64,000 bases of DNA from Methanomassiliicoccaceae archaeon UBA71 (lineage in GTDB: Archaea > Thermoplasmatota > Thermoplasmata > Methanomassiliicoccales > Methanomethylophilaceae), in assembly GCA_002504405.1 (NCBI GenBank), contig DARO01000005.1, positions 248,001-312,000 on the forward strand. Direction: 5' to 3'. Position 1 is the first letter of the stretch, and every line of letters begins with the position of its first letter. The notes beneath the pieces are model-generated. The model ran no database searches and had not been told where the DNA came from. It was given only the letters and a program-made list of their open reading frames with translations. Below, in pieces: positions 41,271 to 50,719 of this stretch. Made by a program: the position numbers and the translations under genes.

Positions 41271-43437
41271 GCCTCATGGCGTTCGTCACCACGGACACCG
41301 ACGAGATCGACATGGCGAGCGCGGATACCATCGGCATCTGCCCCACAAGCCCGTCGTATCCGAGGATCACAGGGAGCCCGGCAGCTATCGGGATGCAGAT
41401 CGCGTTGTAGCAGAACGCGAAGAACAGGTTCTGCTTGATGTTCTTCAGGGTCGCCCTGCCGATCTCAAGGGCGGCCGGCACGCTGCGGAGGTCGTCGTTC
41501 ATGAGCACTATGTCCGCGGATTCGATGGCGATGTCGGTTCCGGAGCCTACGGCAATCCCCACGTCAGCCTGAGTCAGCGCCGGAGCATCGTTTATCCCGT
41601 CCCCCGTCATCGCTACCCTCGCCTGGGCAACCTGCAGGTCCCGTACGATCTCCAGCTTGTCCCCCGGTCTCGTCTCAGAGTGGACCTCCGACATCCCGAG
41701 GCGCGATGCGACGCTTCCGGCGGTGCTCGCCCGGTCCCCCGTGACCATGAGGACGCGCATCCCGTCTCCGAGGAGCGACTCAACCGCGGAAGGGCTCTCC
41801 GGGCGCAGAGGGTCGGATATCTGCAAGGTGCAGGCGTATTCTCCGTTTATTGCGGCGTGTATGCAGGTGGCCCCGTTATACGATGCCATGTCCGCCTCCG
41901 CCGGGACCGGTGCGCTCTCTTCGGCGAGGAACGTCGTGCTGCCGACCGATACGCTCATTCCGTCCACCAGGCATCTCACTCCCCCTCCGGCGACGCTCAC
42001 GAAGCCGGAATGCGGCGGTATGTCCACTCCCTGCTCCTTCGCATAGCGGACCACAGCCTCCGCCAGCGGGTGCTCCGAATCGGCCTCCGCGGCCGCCACC
42101 GCCCCAAGAGCGGACGGGTCGCTGATCGAGGTCACCTCGGGGTGCCCCACCGTGCAGGTTCCGGTCTTGTCCAGGATCACGGTGTCGACCCTCCCCGCCG
42201 CTTCCAGGGCGGAAGCCGTCTTGTACAGTATTCCGTGCTGTGAGCCCTTGCCGGTCCCCACGACTATGGCGAGCGGGGTCGCCAGGCCGAGCGCGCACGG
42301 GCAGGAGATCACGAGCACGGAGACCGCTATCGTCAGGCTGAACTGCACGTCCCTGCCAGCCGCCATCCATCCTACGAAGACCGCCAGCGCTATGGCGATG
42401 ACGACCGGCACGAACACTGCGGCAACCCGGTCGGCCATACCGGCCACGGGCGCCTTCGTCCCCTGGGCCATCTCCATCATGCGCGCTATCTGGAACAGGA
42501 CGGTGTCCTCCCCCGTCTTCTCGACCGTCGCCCTCAAGCTGCCCGACCCGTTGACAGTTGCACCGTACAGCACGTCCCCGGGGGACTTGTCGACCGGGAT
42601 GCTCTCGCCGGTCAGCATCGATTCGTCCACGGCGGAGCGGCCTTCTAGAACAACCGAGTCCGCGGGAACCTTCTCCCCCGGCCTCACAAGAATGATGTCG
42701 CCGACCCTCAGGGATGACAATGTGACGGTCTCCTCGACCCCGTCCCGTATGACGGTGGCCTCGTCCGGGGCGAGGGACAGGAGAGTCATGAGGGAATCGT
42801 TGGTGCGGAGCCTGGACCTCGCCTCTATGTACTTCCCTATGCTGACGAGGGCTATGATCATCCCGACGGAGTCGAAGCTGAGCGAGTGCGAGGCCGACGT
42901 ATCGCCGGCCCAGACGCAGTACGTCACATACAGTCCCATGGACAGGGAGGCGAGGGTCCCCAGGGAGACCAGCGAGTCCATGGTCGGATGCTTCGACAGG
43001 AGCGCGGGAAGCCCCTTCCTGTAGAACCTCCTCCCGCCGTACATTATCGGGATGCACAACAGCAGCTGCACTATGCAGTAGTCCAGAGGCGACAGGGGGA
43101 TGTCGAGGCCGAACATCGGCCCCATCGCTATGATCCCGAGGGGTATCGCGAAGGCGATCGATATCCAGAGGTCCCTCCGCTGAAGTTCCAGCGCTCTCCT
43201 CTGGACCTCCGCGGCCTCTCCGCGGTCGTCGGATATGACCTGGTATCCGGCGCCTGTTATCGCGGCGGCTATGATGTCCTCGTCCGTTCTGTCCTCGTCG
43301 TAGACGACGGTGGCAGTGCTGCTGCCGATGTTGGCGGTGACGGATTCGACGCCGTCGAGCCCTCCGACAGCCCCTTCCACGCGGCCGACGCAGGCGGCGC
43401 AGGTCATCCCGCCGACGCGGAATGTCCTGGTCCTCAT
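41224..43437 (-). CDS. copA: Copper-translocating P-type ATPase
   Basis: A 737-residue P1B ATPase that exports Cu(I). An N-terminal HMA domain has GMTCAACVG (metal-binding CxxC, residues 9-17), followed by eight membrane helices with the CPC motif in SCPCALGLATP. The phosphorylation site is DKTGTCT (standard DKTGT), and TGDGINDAPAL and MVTGDRASTA complete the ATP domain. It overlaps the CopZ-like gene by 4 bp, so the pump and chaperone are cotranscribed. It overlaps the Dph6-like gene at the 3' end. Confidence 0.95.
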   Translation of the reverse strand: MRTRTFRVGGMTCAACVGRVEGAVGGLDGVESVTANIGSSTATVVYDEDRTDEDIIAAAITGAGYQVISDDRGEAAEVQRRALELQRRDLWISIAFAIPLGIIAMGPMFGLDIPLSPLDYCIVQLLLCIPIMYGGRRFYRKGLPALLSKHPTMDSLVSLGTLASLSMGLYVTYCVWAGDTSASHSLSFDSVGMIIALVSIGKYIEARSRLRTNDSLMTLLSLAPDEATVIRDGVEETVTLSSLRVGDIILVRPGEKVPADSVVLEGRSAVDESMLTGESIPVDKSPGDVLYGATVNGSGSLRATVEKTGEDTVLFQIARMMEMAQGTKAPVAGMADRVAAVFVPVVIAIALAVFVGWMAAGRDVQFSLTIAVSVLVISCPCALGLATPLAIVVGTGKGSQHGILYKTASALEAAGRVDTVILDKTGTCTVGHPEVTSISDPSALGAVAAAEADSEHPLAEAVVRYAKEQGVDIPPHSGFVSVAGGGVRCLVDGMSVSVGSTTFLAEESAPVPAEADMASYNGATCIHAAINGEYACTLQISDPLRPESPSAVESLLGDGMRVLMVTGDRASTAGSVASRLGMSEVHSETRPGDKLEIVRDLQVAQARVAMTGDGINDAPALTQADVGIAVGSGTDIAIESADIVLMNDDLRSVPAALEIGRATLKNIKQNLFFAFCYNAICIPIAAGLPVILGYDGLVGQMPMVSALAMSISSVSVVTNAMRLRRFEPPALGGERLP

Positions 43438-43655
43438 GAGAACAGGCCGTGCTTGGCAGTCGCCCGGAATCCCGCGTCCACGACCGCCCTGATCAGCGGG
43501 TCGTCCGCGACACCGGAGTGCTCCACGGAGGCGGTGCCCTTCTTCAGGTTCACCTCCACCGCCGTCACCCCGTCTACCTTCTCCAGGGATTCCTTAACCT
43601 TCTTGACGCATCCCTCGCACATCATGCCTTCGATCTTAAGAGTAGTCTTGGCCAT
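43434..43655 (-). CDS. copZ: HMA-domain copper chaperone
   Basis: A 73-residue heavy-metal-associated domain with GMMCEGCVKKV, where the pair CEGC binds Cu(I). It passes copper to the pump encoded just downstream (4-bp overlap). No CsoR/ArsR-type regulator is adjacent. Confidence 0.92.
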   Translation of the reverse strand: MAKTTLKIEGMMCEGCVKKVKESLEKVDGVTAVEVNLKKGTASVEHSGVADDPLIRAVVDAGFRATAKHGLFS

Positions 43656-43708
43656 TTAGGCTCACCTTAATCCGTATCGTCGGCTCTGGTATTTATTCCG
43701 ATGCCCGG

Positions 43709-44221
43709 TCATTCGTACCGGACGAACTCATCCATGGGGATGCGGACGCCGTGGTTCTTGGACGTCTCGTCGTCCTTGTAGCCGACGGCGAGGATGTTGA
43801 CGGGAACCATGTTTTCGGGAAGCCCGAAGTTCTTCCTGATGACGTCTGGCTTGAACATGCATATCCACAGCGTGCCGAGACCCATGTCGGTGGCCTCGTA
43901 CATCATCTGGGTGGTCACGATGGACGCATCTATGTCGGTGGTCTTCATGCCATCGTAGCTGCGGGTCCAGGTCCTGTCCCGGTCGGCGCAGACTATCAGT
44001 GCGAGAGGGGCGTCGTATATGTTGCAGGCCTCGCCGAGCTTCCTGAGGCCCTCCTGGCTGCGAACGGCGATGACACGGACGGGCTGGTCGTTTCTGGCCG
44101 ATGGGGACAGGCGCCCAGCCTCCAGTATGGAGCGGATCTTGTCGTCTTCGACCTTGTCGGACTTGTACTTGCGGGATGAGTATCTCCTGCGAGCGAGCTC
44201 TATGAAATCCATCTTGTTCAC
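43709..44221 (-). CDS. Nitroreductase-family FMN oxidoreductase
   Basis: A 170-residue nitroreductase fold protein that would use FMN and NAD(P)H, with RRRYSSRKY (FMN phosphate site, residues 11-19), LSPSARNDQPVRVIAV, and GLGTLWICMFKPDVIRKNFGLP, all family marks. It lies divergently from the HxlR-family gene, a common pairing in which the regulator controls the reductase. The physiological substrate is unknown. Confidence 0.88.
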   Translation of the reverse strand: MNKMDFIELARRRYSSRKYKSDKVEDDKIRSILEAGRLSPSARNDQPVRVIAVRSQEGLRKLGEACNIYDAPLALIVCADRDRTWTRSYDGMKTTDIDASIVTTQMMYEATDMGLGTLWICMFKPDVIRKNFGLPENMVPVNILAVGYKDDETSKNHGVRIPMDEFVRYE

Positions 44222-44311
44222 CTCTCTGTGGGTTCTCGTATAGGCCTGGCAGTATTAGAGGTTCTTCGGCCCGGCGCACATGGGAAATACCTTCCATGCG
44301 ATGGCGCACCC
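44222..44311. promoter_or_regulatory. Divergent promoter region, nitroreductase / HxlR gene
   Basis: Ninety bp between the divergent starts at 44221 and 44312, with CAGTATTAGAGG near the middle. HxlR proteins usually bind such regions and respond to electrophiles. No clear palindromic operator was found. Confidence 0.35.
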
Positions 44312-44851
44312 ATGTCCGGGGAGGATGAGTACAGGGCGATACCCATAGTCACAACGCTCGAGCTCATAGGCGGGAAGTACAAGGCCCTGATACTCTGGGC
44401 GCTGATGGACGGCAGGCGCAGGTTCGGGGAGATCCACTGCCTGATGCCGTCCGCTACGTCCAGCATGCTGAGCAGGCAGCTGAAGGAGCTGGAGGCGGAC
44501 GGCCTCGTGCGCAAGACCGTGGTCTCCGAGAACCCCCCATGGGTCGAATACTCCCTGACATCGCTCGGCACGTCCCTCATGCCGGTGATAGAGGAGATGG
44601 CCCTGTGGGGGCCGCATACCTGGAGATGGAGAGCTCCAGGGCTCAGTGAGCCCTCTCGATGGCCTGGATTATCCTGGCCACCTCCTTCTCGGGGTCCTTC
44701 CACATCCCCGGCGTCCAGACCCTGTGGATCTTCCATCCCCTGGATTCCAGGTACTTCTGCCTGTGGTAGTCCCTCTCCCTGGTGGACGAGGACAGTTCGT
44801 AGAGGCGGCTGTCGCACTCTATCCCCAGGATGTACCTGTCGTTCTGCTTGA
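44312..44851 (+). CDS. HxlR-family winged-helix regulator with an antisense C-terminal tail
   Basis: Residues 1-110 are a standard HxlR domain (ELIGGKYKALILWALMDGRRRF, then SMLSRQLKELEADGLVRKTVV and VEYSLTSLG). The family usually ends near here, but the frame has no stop until 44849-44851. It therefore gains about 65 Pro/Ser/Arg-rich residues copied from the strand opposite the helicase gene (overlap 44643-44851). A TGA exists at 44647-44649 in another frame. The tail could be real, a frameshift, or a sequencing slip. It probably regulates the divergent nitroreductase. Confidence 0.75.
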   Translation: MSGEDEYRAIPIVTTLELIGGKYKALILWALMDGRRRFGEIHCLMPSATSSMLSRQLKELEADGLVRKTVVSENPPWVEYSLTSLGTSLMPVIEEMALWGPHTWRWRAPGLSEPSRWPGLSWPPPSRGPSTSPASRPCGSSIPWIPGTSACGSPSPWWTRTVRRGGCRTLSPGCTCRSA

Positions 44852-47800
44852 CAGCCAGGTCTATCTGGTACCCGCCTATCCCAACGTTCCTCTCGACCGT
44901 GTACCCCTTGCGGGTGAGCGCGTTGAAGACCCGGTCGGCGATCCTCCCCGAGTCGAACTCCTCGGCGGTCTTCCAGCGGTCGTCGCCGAAGGAGTGGAGG
45001 ATCGTGTCCGCGAGCTCCCTGTTCCCGCTGCTGATGGCGTCCGCGTACTGCAGGTACTTCTTCAGGACCCTCGGTCCCTCGTTCTTCGTTTCGTCCACCT
45101 GGAGGTCCTCCGGCTCGAAGGAGGTGACGATCATGATCTTCTTCTTGGCCCTGGATATGGCGACGTTCAGGCGGTTCTCCCCTCCGCGGTTGTTCAGCCA
45201 TCCGAACCTCTGCATCAGGCGCCCCTCCTTGTTCTTGGCGTACCCGATGGAGAACATGATGACGTCCCTCTCATCGCCCTGGACGCTCTCGATGTTCTTC
45301 ACGAACAGGCCCACGTCCTCGCCGTTGTCGAACCTCTTCATCTCGTCGGCGACGGCCTTCCCGAAGCCCACGTCGTTGGCGCATTCCTCCTCCAGGACAT
45401 CGTATATGAGGTCCCTCTGCGAGGCGTTGAACGTGATTATCCCCACGGTCTCGTCGTGCTTCCTGTTGGCGAAGAACTCCTTCAGGAGGCCGACGATCTT
45501 GCGGGCCTCCTCCATGTTGGACTTGTCCTCCCACAGCCCTTTGACCTTGAACACCTCGATCGGCGGCCTCTCGGGCTTCTCGACATTGGGGGACACGTAG
45601 AGCCTCCCCCCGTAGAACGCATAGTTGGAGAAAGCTATGAGCTCCTCGTACTTGGAGCGGTAGTGGAAGTTCAGCAGTATCGAGTCGTACCTCGTCCTGG
45701 CGAGGTCGAGCAGGCTCTCCTCCTCCAGGGCGGCGGAGACCACGTCGTCCAGGTCCTCCTCGTCGCTCTCGTACTCTATCCTGCCCACCCCCAGCGAGGA
45801 CGGGCGGAGCTGCTTGTGGTCTCCGGCGACGACCACCTTCTTTGCGCGGTAGATAGAGGGGACCCCCTTCTCCACGTACATCTGGGACGCCTCGTCGAAT
45901 ATCAGGACGTCGAATATGCCCATCTCCAGCGGGAGTATCTCGGACACGACCTCCGGGGTGAGGAGCCAGACGCGCACACCCTTGAACAGCTCGTAGCCGT
46001 AGCGGGCGATGAACTTGTTGAGGTTCCACTTCCTCTTGGACTCGATTATCCTGTTGATGTCGCCGCGCCTCTTCGACTCGGTGATGTACTTGAGGTTCTC
46101 CTGGAACACCTCCTCCACCTTGTCCTTGGACAGCTCCCTCTTGGTGTTGATCTTGCGGTCCATGTCGGCTATGATGCTGTCGAAGTCCCAGATCTCCTGC
46201 ATGATGTCCTTGTGGGCGGCGTCGAACTTCTGGAGGTGGTCGTTGAGTATCCAGTCGTAGATCTTGTCGTTGCAGTCCGTGAATGGCATCTTGGTGACGG
46301 ACGACACCCCGAGGACATCGGCCCCGTAGACCTTCTCGGAGGGCGTCAGCTTGTCGTACACGGTGGCGCGGGACGAGTACGTCTCGTATCCGTCGAGGGC
46401 CTCGAACATCCTGCGGGGGTCGTCCATCACGGTCCTGACGGTGTGCTCGTTGTAGTTCGCGAAGTACTTCCCGGTCATGGCGGTGGCCTCGCGGGTGACC
46501 TTCCCCTTGGAGAACAGCCTGCCGACGAAACCCTTGGAGTTCAGCTCGATCATCTGCCTCTCCAGGTCCAGGAGGTCCGCCTTCATCTCCCCGATGTTGT
46601 ACTCGGATAGGTCCCCCCTCATCTGGGTCATCCACGGGTACCTCTGCACCAGGTCGTTGTACTCGCTGAAGTTGCGCATGAGCACTTGGTCCCCGAACTT
46701 CCTGTGGAGCTCCGTCACGGCCGGGTACTTGAGGTCGAGGAGGGACTCGTCTATGTTCTCCTTCAGGGTCCTGTACTCCTCGAGGTGGCGCTTGTCGTTG
46801 AGGTCGAGCCACCTGTCCATGGCGTAGAGCTTGTACGGCTCGATGCCGAAGTCGCAGGGGCTGTACATGGTCGTGGCTATGTTGTTAAGCAGCGCCACGT
46901 CCCTGTCTATGCTCTCGGAGACGGCGTCCAGGTCCACGCCCTTCTTGGGCGTGTCCGAATCGAGCATCCTGGCCAGCTGCTTGTAGAACAGCTCCTTGTT
47001 CCCCACGTCGTCGATCATGAGGCAGTATTTCGATAGCGTCCCCAGGCGCGAGTAGACGACGTCGAGGGCGGTCTTCTTCTCCGACACCATGAGGACAGTC
47101 CTGCCCTTGATGACGGCGGATGTGATCAGCCCGGTGATGACCTGGGATTTGCCGGTACCCGGGGGGCCCTGGACGACGATCTCGTTGCCCTTCTCCATGG
47201 CCGTGAGGATGTTCTCCTGGGAGCTGTTGAGGGAGTTGATGTACACAAGGTCCTTCTCCGAGGCCTCCATGCCCTTGTCCCTGATCTCATCCTCGGACAG
47301 GGGCGCCGGCAGGTCTGACAGGTAGTCCGACTTGTTCAGGTCGACGATAAGGTCGTTGAGGATCCCGTTAATCTCCCTTCCGGCCAGGACGCCGTCGAAG
47401 TCCCTCTGTATCGAGCTGGAGTATGTCGGGTACTTCCCGAGCATCACGTTGGGGACCATCTCCATGTCCCCCGCGAGGTACTTAGGGAACTCGCCTGCCT
47501 TGTAATCCACGAACGGCACGGGGAGGCTGTAGTTCGTCTCGAGCCTGATCCCGTTCTGCTCGTAGAACGCGACCAGGTTGGTGATGAACGTCTCCCCCGT
47601 GTAGTCCTCGATCACGTTGTCTGGAAGCGGCCGGTTCTGCCCTCCCGATTTGATTATGCCGAGTACGAGGGTGTTGTTGTACACGGTATCGCGGGAGTTG
47701 TCCATGGTGAGCGATATCGTGCGCGTGTCCTTCTCCAGGATGACCGGGAAGAGGGCGAGGGGCGCGCGGACATCCATCTCGCCGTCCGGCATCTTGCCCT

Positions 47801-48365
47801 GCACGAACGGATAGCCGATGTATAGGTCGTACTGTCCCTTGTCCCTCTGCTCCCTGTTGACCTCGCGTATGATCTCGTTCAGGTGCTTGTACACCTTGGC
47901 ATCCTCCGGGCTCTTGGCGGAGTCGCACAGCTTCAGCACCCTCTTCCTGCCGAAGAGGAGGCCCATGACGTCGGCCTCCGGCAGCGTCATCAGGTCGAAG
48001 GTGTTCTTCCTGATGATCCTGGGTTGGAATAGGAGGCGGTTGCTCTTGTTGATGTTTATGAGCTTCTTCTCCAGTTCGCGGAGAGTGTTGGCTGCCTCCT
48101 CGTCTATATTGGATCCGTTGGCCGCCGTGATGGCGTATTTGCGGGTGATACTCAGGAAGTCCTCCCCGTAGAGCTCCACGAACCTCTGGCCGACCCCCAC
48201 TATCGCAGAGAAGTCCTCGACCTTCACAGGCACGCGCCTGGACATCTCCCTGAGCGCCTCATCCGAGCATACCGTGGGTATGCGTCCGTTCGCCCCCCTC
48301 CGGTCCTCCCTGAGCGCCTCCCTCAATTCGTACAGTTCCTCGTAGAGGTCATCTTCCAATCCCAT
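44643..48365 (-). CDS. HRDC / SF1 helicase / Vsr-like nuclease protein (candidate defence or repair)
   Basis: A 1240-residue multidomain protein. Residues 33-78 look like an HRDC domain (SDEALREMSRRVPVKVEDFS). A conserved N-terminal domain of the type seen in DUF4011 helicases follows (NINKSNRLLFQPR, about 104-116). Then comes a UPF1-like SF1 helicase with Walker A QGPPGTGKS (399-407), Walker B FDEASQM, and helicase motifs ESVQGDERDVI and NRLNVAISRAKKKI. The last 100 residues resemble MTES_1575/Vsr-type nucleases (YQIDLAV, ECDS, RDYHRQKYLESRGWKIHRVW). This layout recalls the Hhe defence protein (DUF4011-helicase-Vsr), though it is shorter. No other defence gene adjoins it. Confidence 0.8.
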   Translation of the reverse strand: MGLEDDLYEELYELREALREDRRGANGRIPTVCSDEALREMSRRVPVKVEDFSAIVGVGQRFVELYGEDFLSITRKYAITAANGSNIDEEAANTLRELEKKLININKSNRLLFQPRIIRKNTFDLMTLPEADVMGLLFGRKRVLKLCDSAKSPEDAKVYKHLNEIIREVNREQRDKGQYDLYIGYPFVQGKMPDGEMDVRAPLALFPVILEKDTRTISLTMDNSRDTVYNNTLVLGIIKSGGQNRPLPDNVIEDYTGETFITNLVAFYEQNGIRLETNYSLPVPFVDYKAGEFPKYLAGDMEMVPNVMLGKYPTYSSSIQRDFDGVLAGREINGILNDLIVDLNKSDYLSDLPAPLSEDEIRDKGMEASEKDLVYINSLNSSQENILTAMEKGNEIVVQGPPGTGKSQVITGLITSAVIKGRTVLMVSEKKTALDVVYSRLGTLSKYCLMIDDVGNKELFYKQLARMLDSDTPKKGVDLDAVSESIDRDVALLNNIATTMYSPCDFGIEPYKLYAMDRWLDLNDKRHLEEYRTLKENIDESLLDLKYPAVTELHRKFGDQVLMRNFSEYNDLVQRYPWMTQMRGDLSEYNIGEMKADLLDLERQMIELNSKGFVGRLFSKGKVTREATAMTGKYFANYNEHTVRTVMDDPRRMFEALDGYETYSSRATVYDKLTPSEKVYGADVLGVSSVTKMPFTDCNDKIYDWILNDHLQKFDAAHKDIMQEIWDFDSIIADMDRKINTKRELSKDKVEEVFQENLKYITESKRRGDINRIIESKRKWNLNKFIARYGYELFKGVRVWLLTPEVVSEILPLEMGIFDVLIFDEASQMYVEKGVPSIYRAKKVVVAGDHKQLRPSSLGVGRIEYESDEEDLDDVVSAALEEESLLDLARTRYDSILLNFHYRSKYEELIAFSNYAFYGGRLYVSPNVEKPERPPIEVFKVKGLWEDKSNMEEARKIVGLLKEFFANRKHDETVGIITFNASQRDLIYDVLEEECANDVGFGKAVADEMKRFDNGEDVGLFVKNIESVQGDERDVIMFSIGYAKNKEGRLMQRFGWLNNRGGENRLNVAISRAKKKIMIVTSFEPEDLQVDETKNEGPRVLKKYLQYADAISSGNRELADTILHSFGDDRWKTAEEFDSGRIADRVFNALTRKGYTVERNVGIGGYQIDLAVKQNDRYILGIECDSRLYELSSSTRERDYHRQKYLESRGWKIHRVWTPGMWKDPEKEVARIIQAIERAH

Positions 48366-48403
48366 GGTTGACTGTATGGGTCCTGTCGGTAAAACTGTAT
48401 CTA

Positions 48404-50086
48404 TTATAGGGGCGAGGCCTTCGGGGAATCATGCTCAGCACAGGCATAAAGGGAGAGAAGAGGGTTGAGGTGACCCTCCAGAACACCGCCGATGCGCTCG
48501 GGAGCGGGACGCTCCAGGTCTTCGCCACCCCGGCGATGATCGCGCTCATAGAGGCAACCGCCAGCGGAAGCGTCGCCCCATTCCTGGACGAGGGCTCCAG
48601 CACGGTCGGCACCCATCTGGACATCTCCCACTCGGCGGCGACGCCCGTGGGCATGGCGGCTGTCTGCGAGACGGAGTTGGTGGAGATCGACAGGAGGCGC
48701 CTGGTCTTCAAGGTCGTCGTGAGGGACGCCTGCGGGGAGATCGGGTCCGGGACCCATGAGAGATTCGTCGTCGACAACGCTAAGTTCATGTCCAAGGCGG
48801 CTTCGAAGCTCTCGGAATAATCCGAACTCGAACAATATCACGGGCATCAGCAGGCATCCCACCAAGGGGATCCTGCCGGTGCCACCGGCAGCCGGCAGCA
48901 TTCCGACGACGGTCGAGCAGACAAGGATGACAACGCCCCAGGGCCCGGTCAGGACCAGGGTCAGGACAGCCAGCAGGGCGATCACGGATCTGCCGAGGGA
49001 CCTCGATCTGACCCTGCCGACCGCCATGGACATCGCTCTGCCGGACGCGATGGTGAGCCAGTATCCGGACAGCGCGGCTACTGAGGCAGACAGGAGGAGT
49101 AGGAGGAAGCCCTGGGACATGAACCCGGTCATCGCATCCCCCGCGATATCTCCGATTGCCAGGGCGGTGCCGGATCTCCCGTCCCCCGAGACCGACAGGG
49201 TGACCAGCGAGAGCACCGAGGTCACCGTCCCCACCGAAGCGACAGTGGATATGAACCTCTCGGGGCGGTCCTCTGGAAATACCATGGCGGACATGGACGC
49301 ACCCACCGTGGCGGTGATCCCGGGGAACCATCCGGCCACCGTGCCCATGAGGACTCCCCTCAGGCCGGGCAGTGGGCCGACCGGGTCGTCCCTTTCTTCG
49401 CGCTGTGGCGGCATCCTCCCGCCGTCCGCTGATTCCAGCAGGACAGGTATGCCGAAGAGGCCGGTCAGGAGGGGGAGCATGATGCTGCCCTCTCCTAGGG
49501 CTCCATCCACGGGAATGGGGAAAGTCATGCAGGCAAGACCCAGGAAGCCGGAGATCGTGAACGCCACAATCCCCCAGGCCCCGGTACCGCGGCGCCATTC
49601 CCCGTAGAGGATGACCGACGCGGCGGTGATGAGGACGGCAGGGGTGAGTCTCTCCAGGGGCTCGTCCGCCCCGTTCATCAGAATCCACTGCAGGGGTATC
49701 GCCAGGGAGATCGCCGCGACGGCACCTATCAGGCTCCCAATCGCAGCGGCCCTCACAGCCGCCATCCCCCTTCCCTGGAGCAGGAGGCGGTGTCCCGGGA
49801 GGACCGACACGGAATCCTCTCCGTCCGGGGCCCCGATGAAGACCGACGGCACGAAGTCCACGAATGAGTGTACGACGGAGGCCGACATAATGCAGCAGCA
49901 GACGGCGATGGATGCTCCGTCATCACCGATGCCGGCCGGCATGAGGGAGGTGACCGTCGCCGCAGAGGATGCCAGCATCGCCGCGAGCGTGTTGACGTGT
50001 ATCCCGGGGGCGAGACCGCTGAATAGCCCCAGCCCCGCGCCGACGAGAGACATGACCATGCACATCCCTGCGAGAGACGGGTCCAT
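48404..50086 (-). CDS. TctA/DUF112-like permease, frame running antisense through the thioesterase gene
   Basis: The first about 430 residues form a multi-helix membrane protein resembling archaeal TctA (tripartite tricarboxylate transporter permease), starting SLAGMCMVMSLVGAGLGLFSGLAPGIHVNT and containing PGITATVGASMSAMVFPE. Family members end near here, but no stop occurs until a TAA at 48404-48406. The frame thus adds about 130 residues of charged, non-membrane sequence that is the complement of the thioesterase gene (48431-48820). The permease part is convincing; the tail is probably not real protein or reflects a lost stop or frameshift. No TctB/TctC partner is seen. Confidence 0.7.
   Translation of the reverse strand: MDPSLAGMCMVMSLVGAGLGLFSGLAPGIHVNTLAAMLASSAATVTSLMPAGIGDDGASIAVCCCIMSASVVHSFVDFVPSVFIGAPDGEDSVSVLPGHRLLLQGRGMAAVRAAAIGSLIGAVAAISLAIPLQWILMNGADEPLERLTPAVLITAASVILYGEWRRGTGAWGIVAFTISGFLGLACMTFPIPVDGALGEGSIMLPLLTGLFGIPVLLESADGGRMPPQREERDDPVGPLPGLRGVLMGTVAGWFPGITATVGASMSAMVFPEDRPERFISTVASVGTVTSVLSLVTLSVSGDGRSGTALAIGDIAGDAMTGFMSQGFLLLLLSASVAALSGYWLTIASGRAMSMAVGRVRSRSLGRSVIALLAVLTLVLTGPWGVVILVCSTVVGMLPAAGGTGRIPLVGCLLMPVILFEFGLFRELRSRLGHELSVVDDESLMGPGPDLPAGVPHDDLEDQAPPVDLHQLRLADSRHAHGRRRRVGDVQMGADRAGALVQEWGDASAGGCLYERDHRRGGEDLERPAPERIGGVLEGHLNPLLSLYACAEHDSPKASPL
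48431..48820 (+). CDS. Hotdog-fold thioesterase (FlK-like)
   Basis: A 129-residue thioesterase like fluoroacetyl-CoA thioesterase FlK, with EVTLQNTADALGSGTLQVFATPAMIALIEA and SSTVGTHLDISHSAATPVG, hallmarks of this subgroup (the Thr/Ser and His of the active site are in this second stretch). It would hydrolyse a short acyl-CoA. The frame of the convergent permease gene covers it entirely on the other strand. Confidence 0.88.
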   Translation: MLSTGIKGEKRVEVTLQNTADALGSGTLQVFATPAMIALIEATASGSVAPFLDEGSSTVGTHLDISHSAATPVGMAAVCETELVEIDRRRLVFKVVVRDACGEIGSGTHERFVVDNAKFMSKAASKLSE

Positions 50087-50129
50087 GGGGCGCCTTCAAC
50101 ACCCGGGGTCAAAAGCCGAACGTGTGCAG

Positions 50130-50699
50130 TCACTGTTCAACTATCTCCGGCCTACCGGACGAGGACCGTACATCGAGCAGGCGGCGCACTGGGACCCCGA
50201 GCTCGTGGCCAAGGGCGTCCAGGTCATCGCACTTGCTGAAGACGACAACAGCCTCGGAGACGCGGACGCCGCCTCCTCTGAGGGCGCCCACTACAGACCT
50301 CAGGGTGCCGCCTGTGCTGACGACATCGTCTACTATCAGGATCCTGGAGCCTTTCCGGACGCCGTTGATGTACATGGCCGACCCGGAGTAGCCGGTGGTC
50401 TGGTCGAGGCGTATCTCGCCGGGAAGGCCGTAGCGCCTCTTGCGTATGATCGAGAACGGAAGCCCCGTCCTCATGGAGAGCGCCGTCGCCAGCGGGATGC
50501 CCATCGCCTCGGGTGCCAGGATGAGGTCGCAGTCCAGATCGCAGACCTCCGCAATCCCTGCCGACACCTCATCGAGGAGTTCCTTGCTGAGCGCGGGAAT
50601 CCCGTCGCTGATAGGGTTGACGAAGTACGGGTATCCCCCCATGTCCACGACCTGTGACGAGAGGAAGGACTCGGTGAGAAGCGGGAATCTGACGGCCAT
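50130..50699 (-). CDS. Purine phosphoribosyltransferase, archaeal Hpt/Apt type
   Basis: A 189-residue PRTase for purine salvage, with the PRPP motif ILIVDDVVSTGGTL and the archaeal start pattern GGYPYFVNPISDGIP. ATG 50699 is chosen because the TATA box (minus CTATAAAAAT, 50720-50730) is 26 bp upstream; the in-frame ATG 50717 lies too close to the TATA to be transcribed. Base specificity (hypoxanthine/guanine or adenine) cannot be settled from sequence alone. It is divergent from tyrS. Confidence 0.88.
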   Translation of the reverse strand: MAVRFPLLTESFLSSQVVDMGGYPYFVNPISDGIPALSKELLDEVSAGIAEVCDLDCDLILAPEAMGIPLATALSMRTGLPFSIIRKRRYGLPGEIRLDQTTGYSGSAMYINGVRKGSRILIVDDVVSTGGTLRSVVGALRGGGVRVSEAVVVFSKCDDLDALGHELGVPVRRLLDVRSSSGRPEIVEQ

Positions 50700-50719
50700 C
50701 GCCATCTGCAACGACATCC

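Noticed and set aside
44646..46610. 654-codon plus-strand frame opposite the helicase
   Set aside because: Repeat-like Val/Leu/Asp-rich translation without motifs; shadow of the helicase gene.
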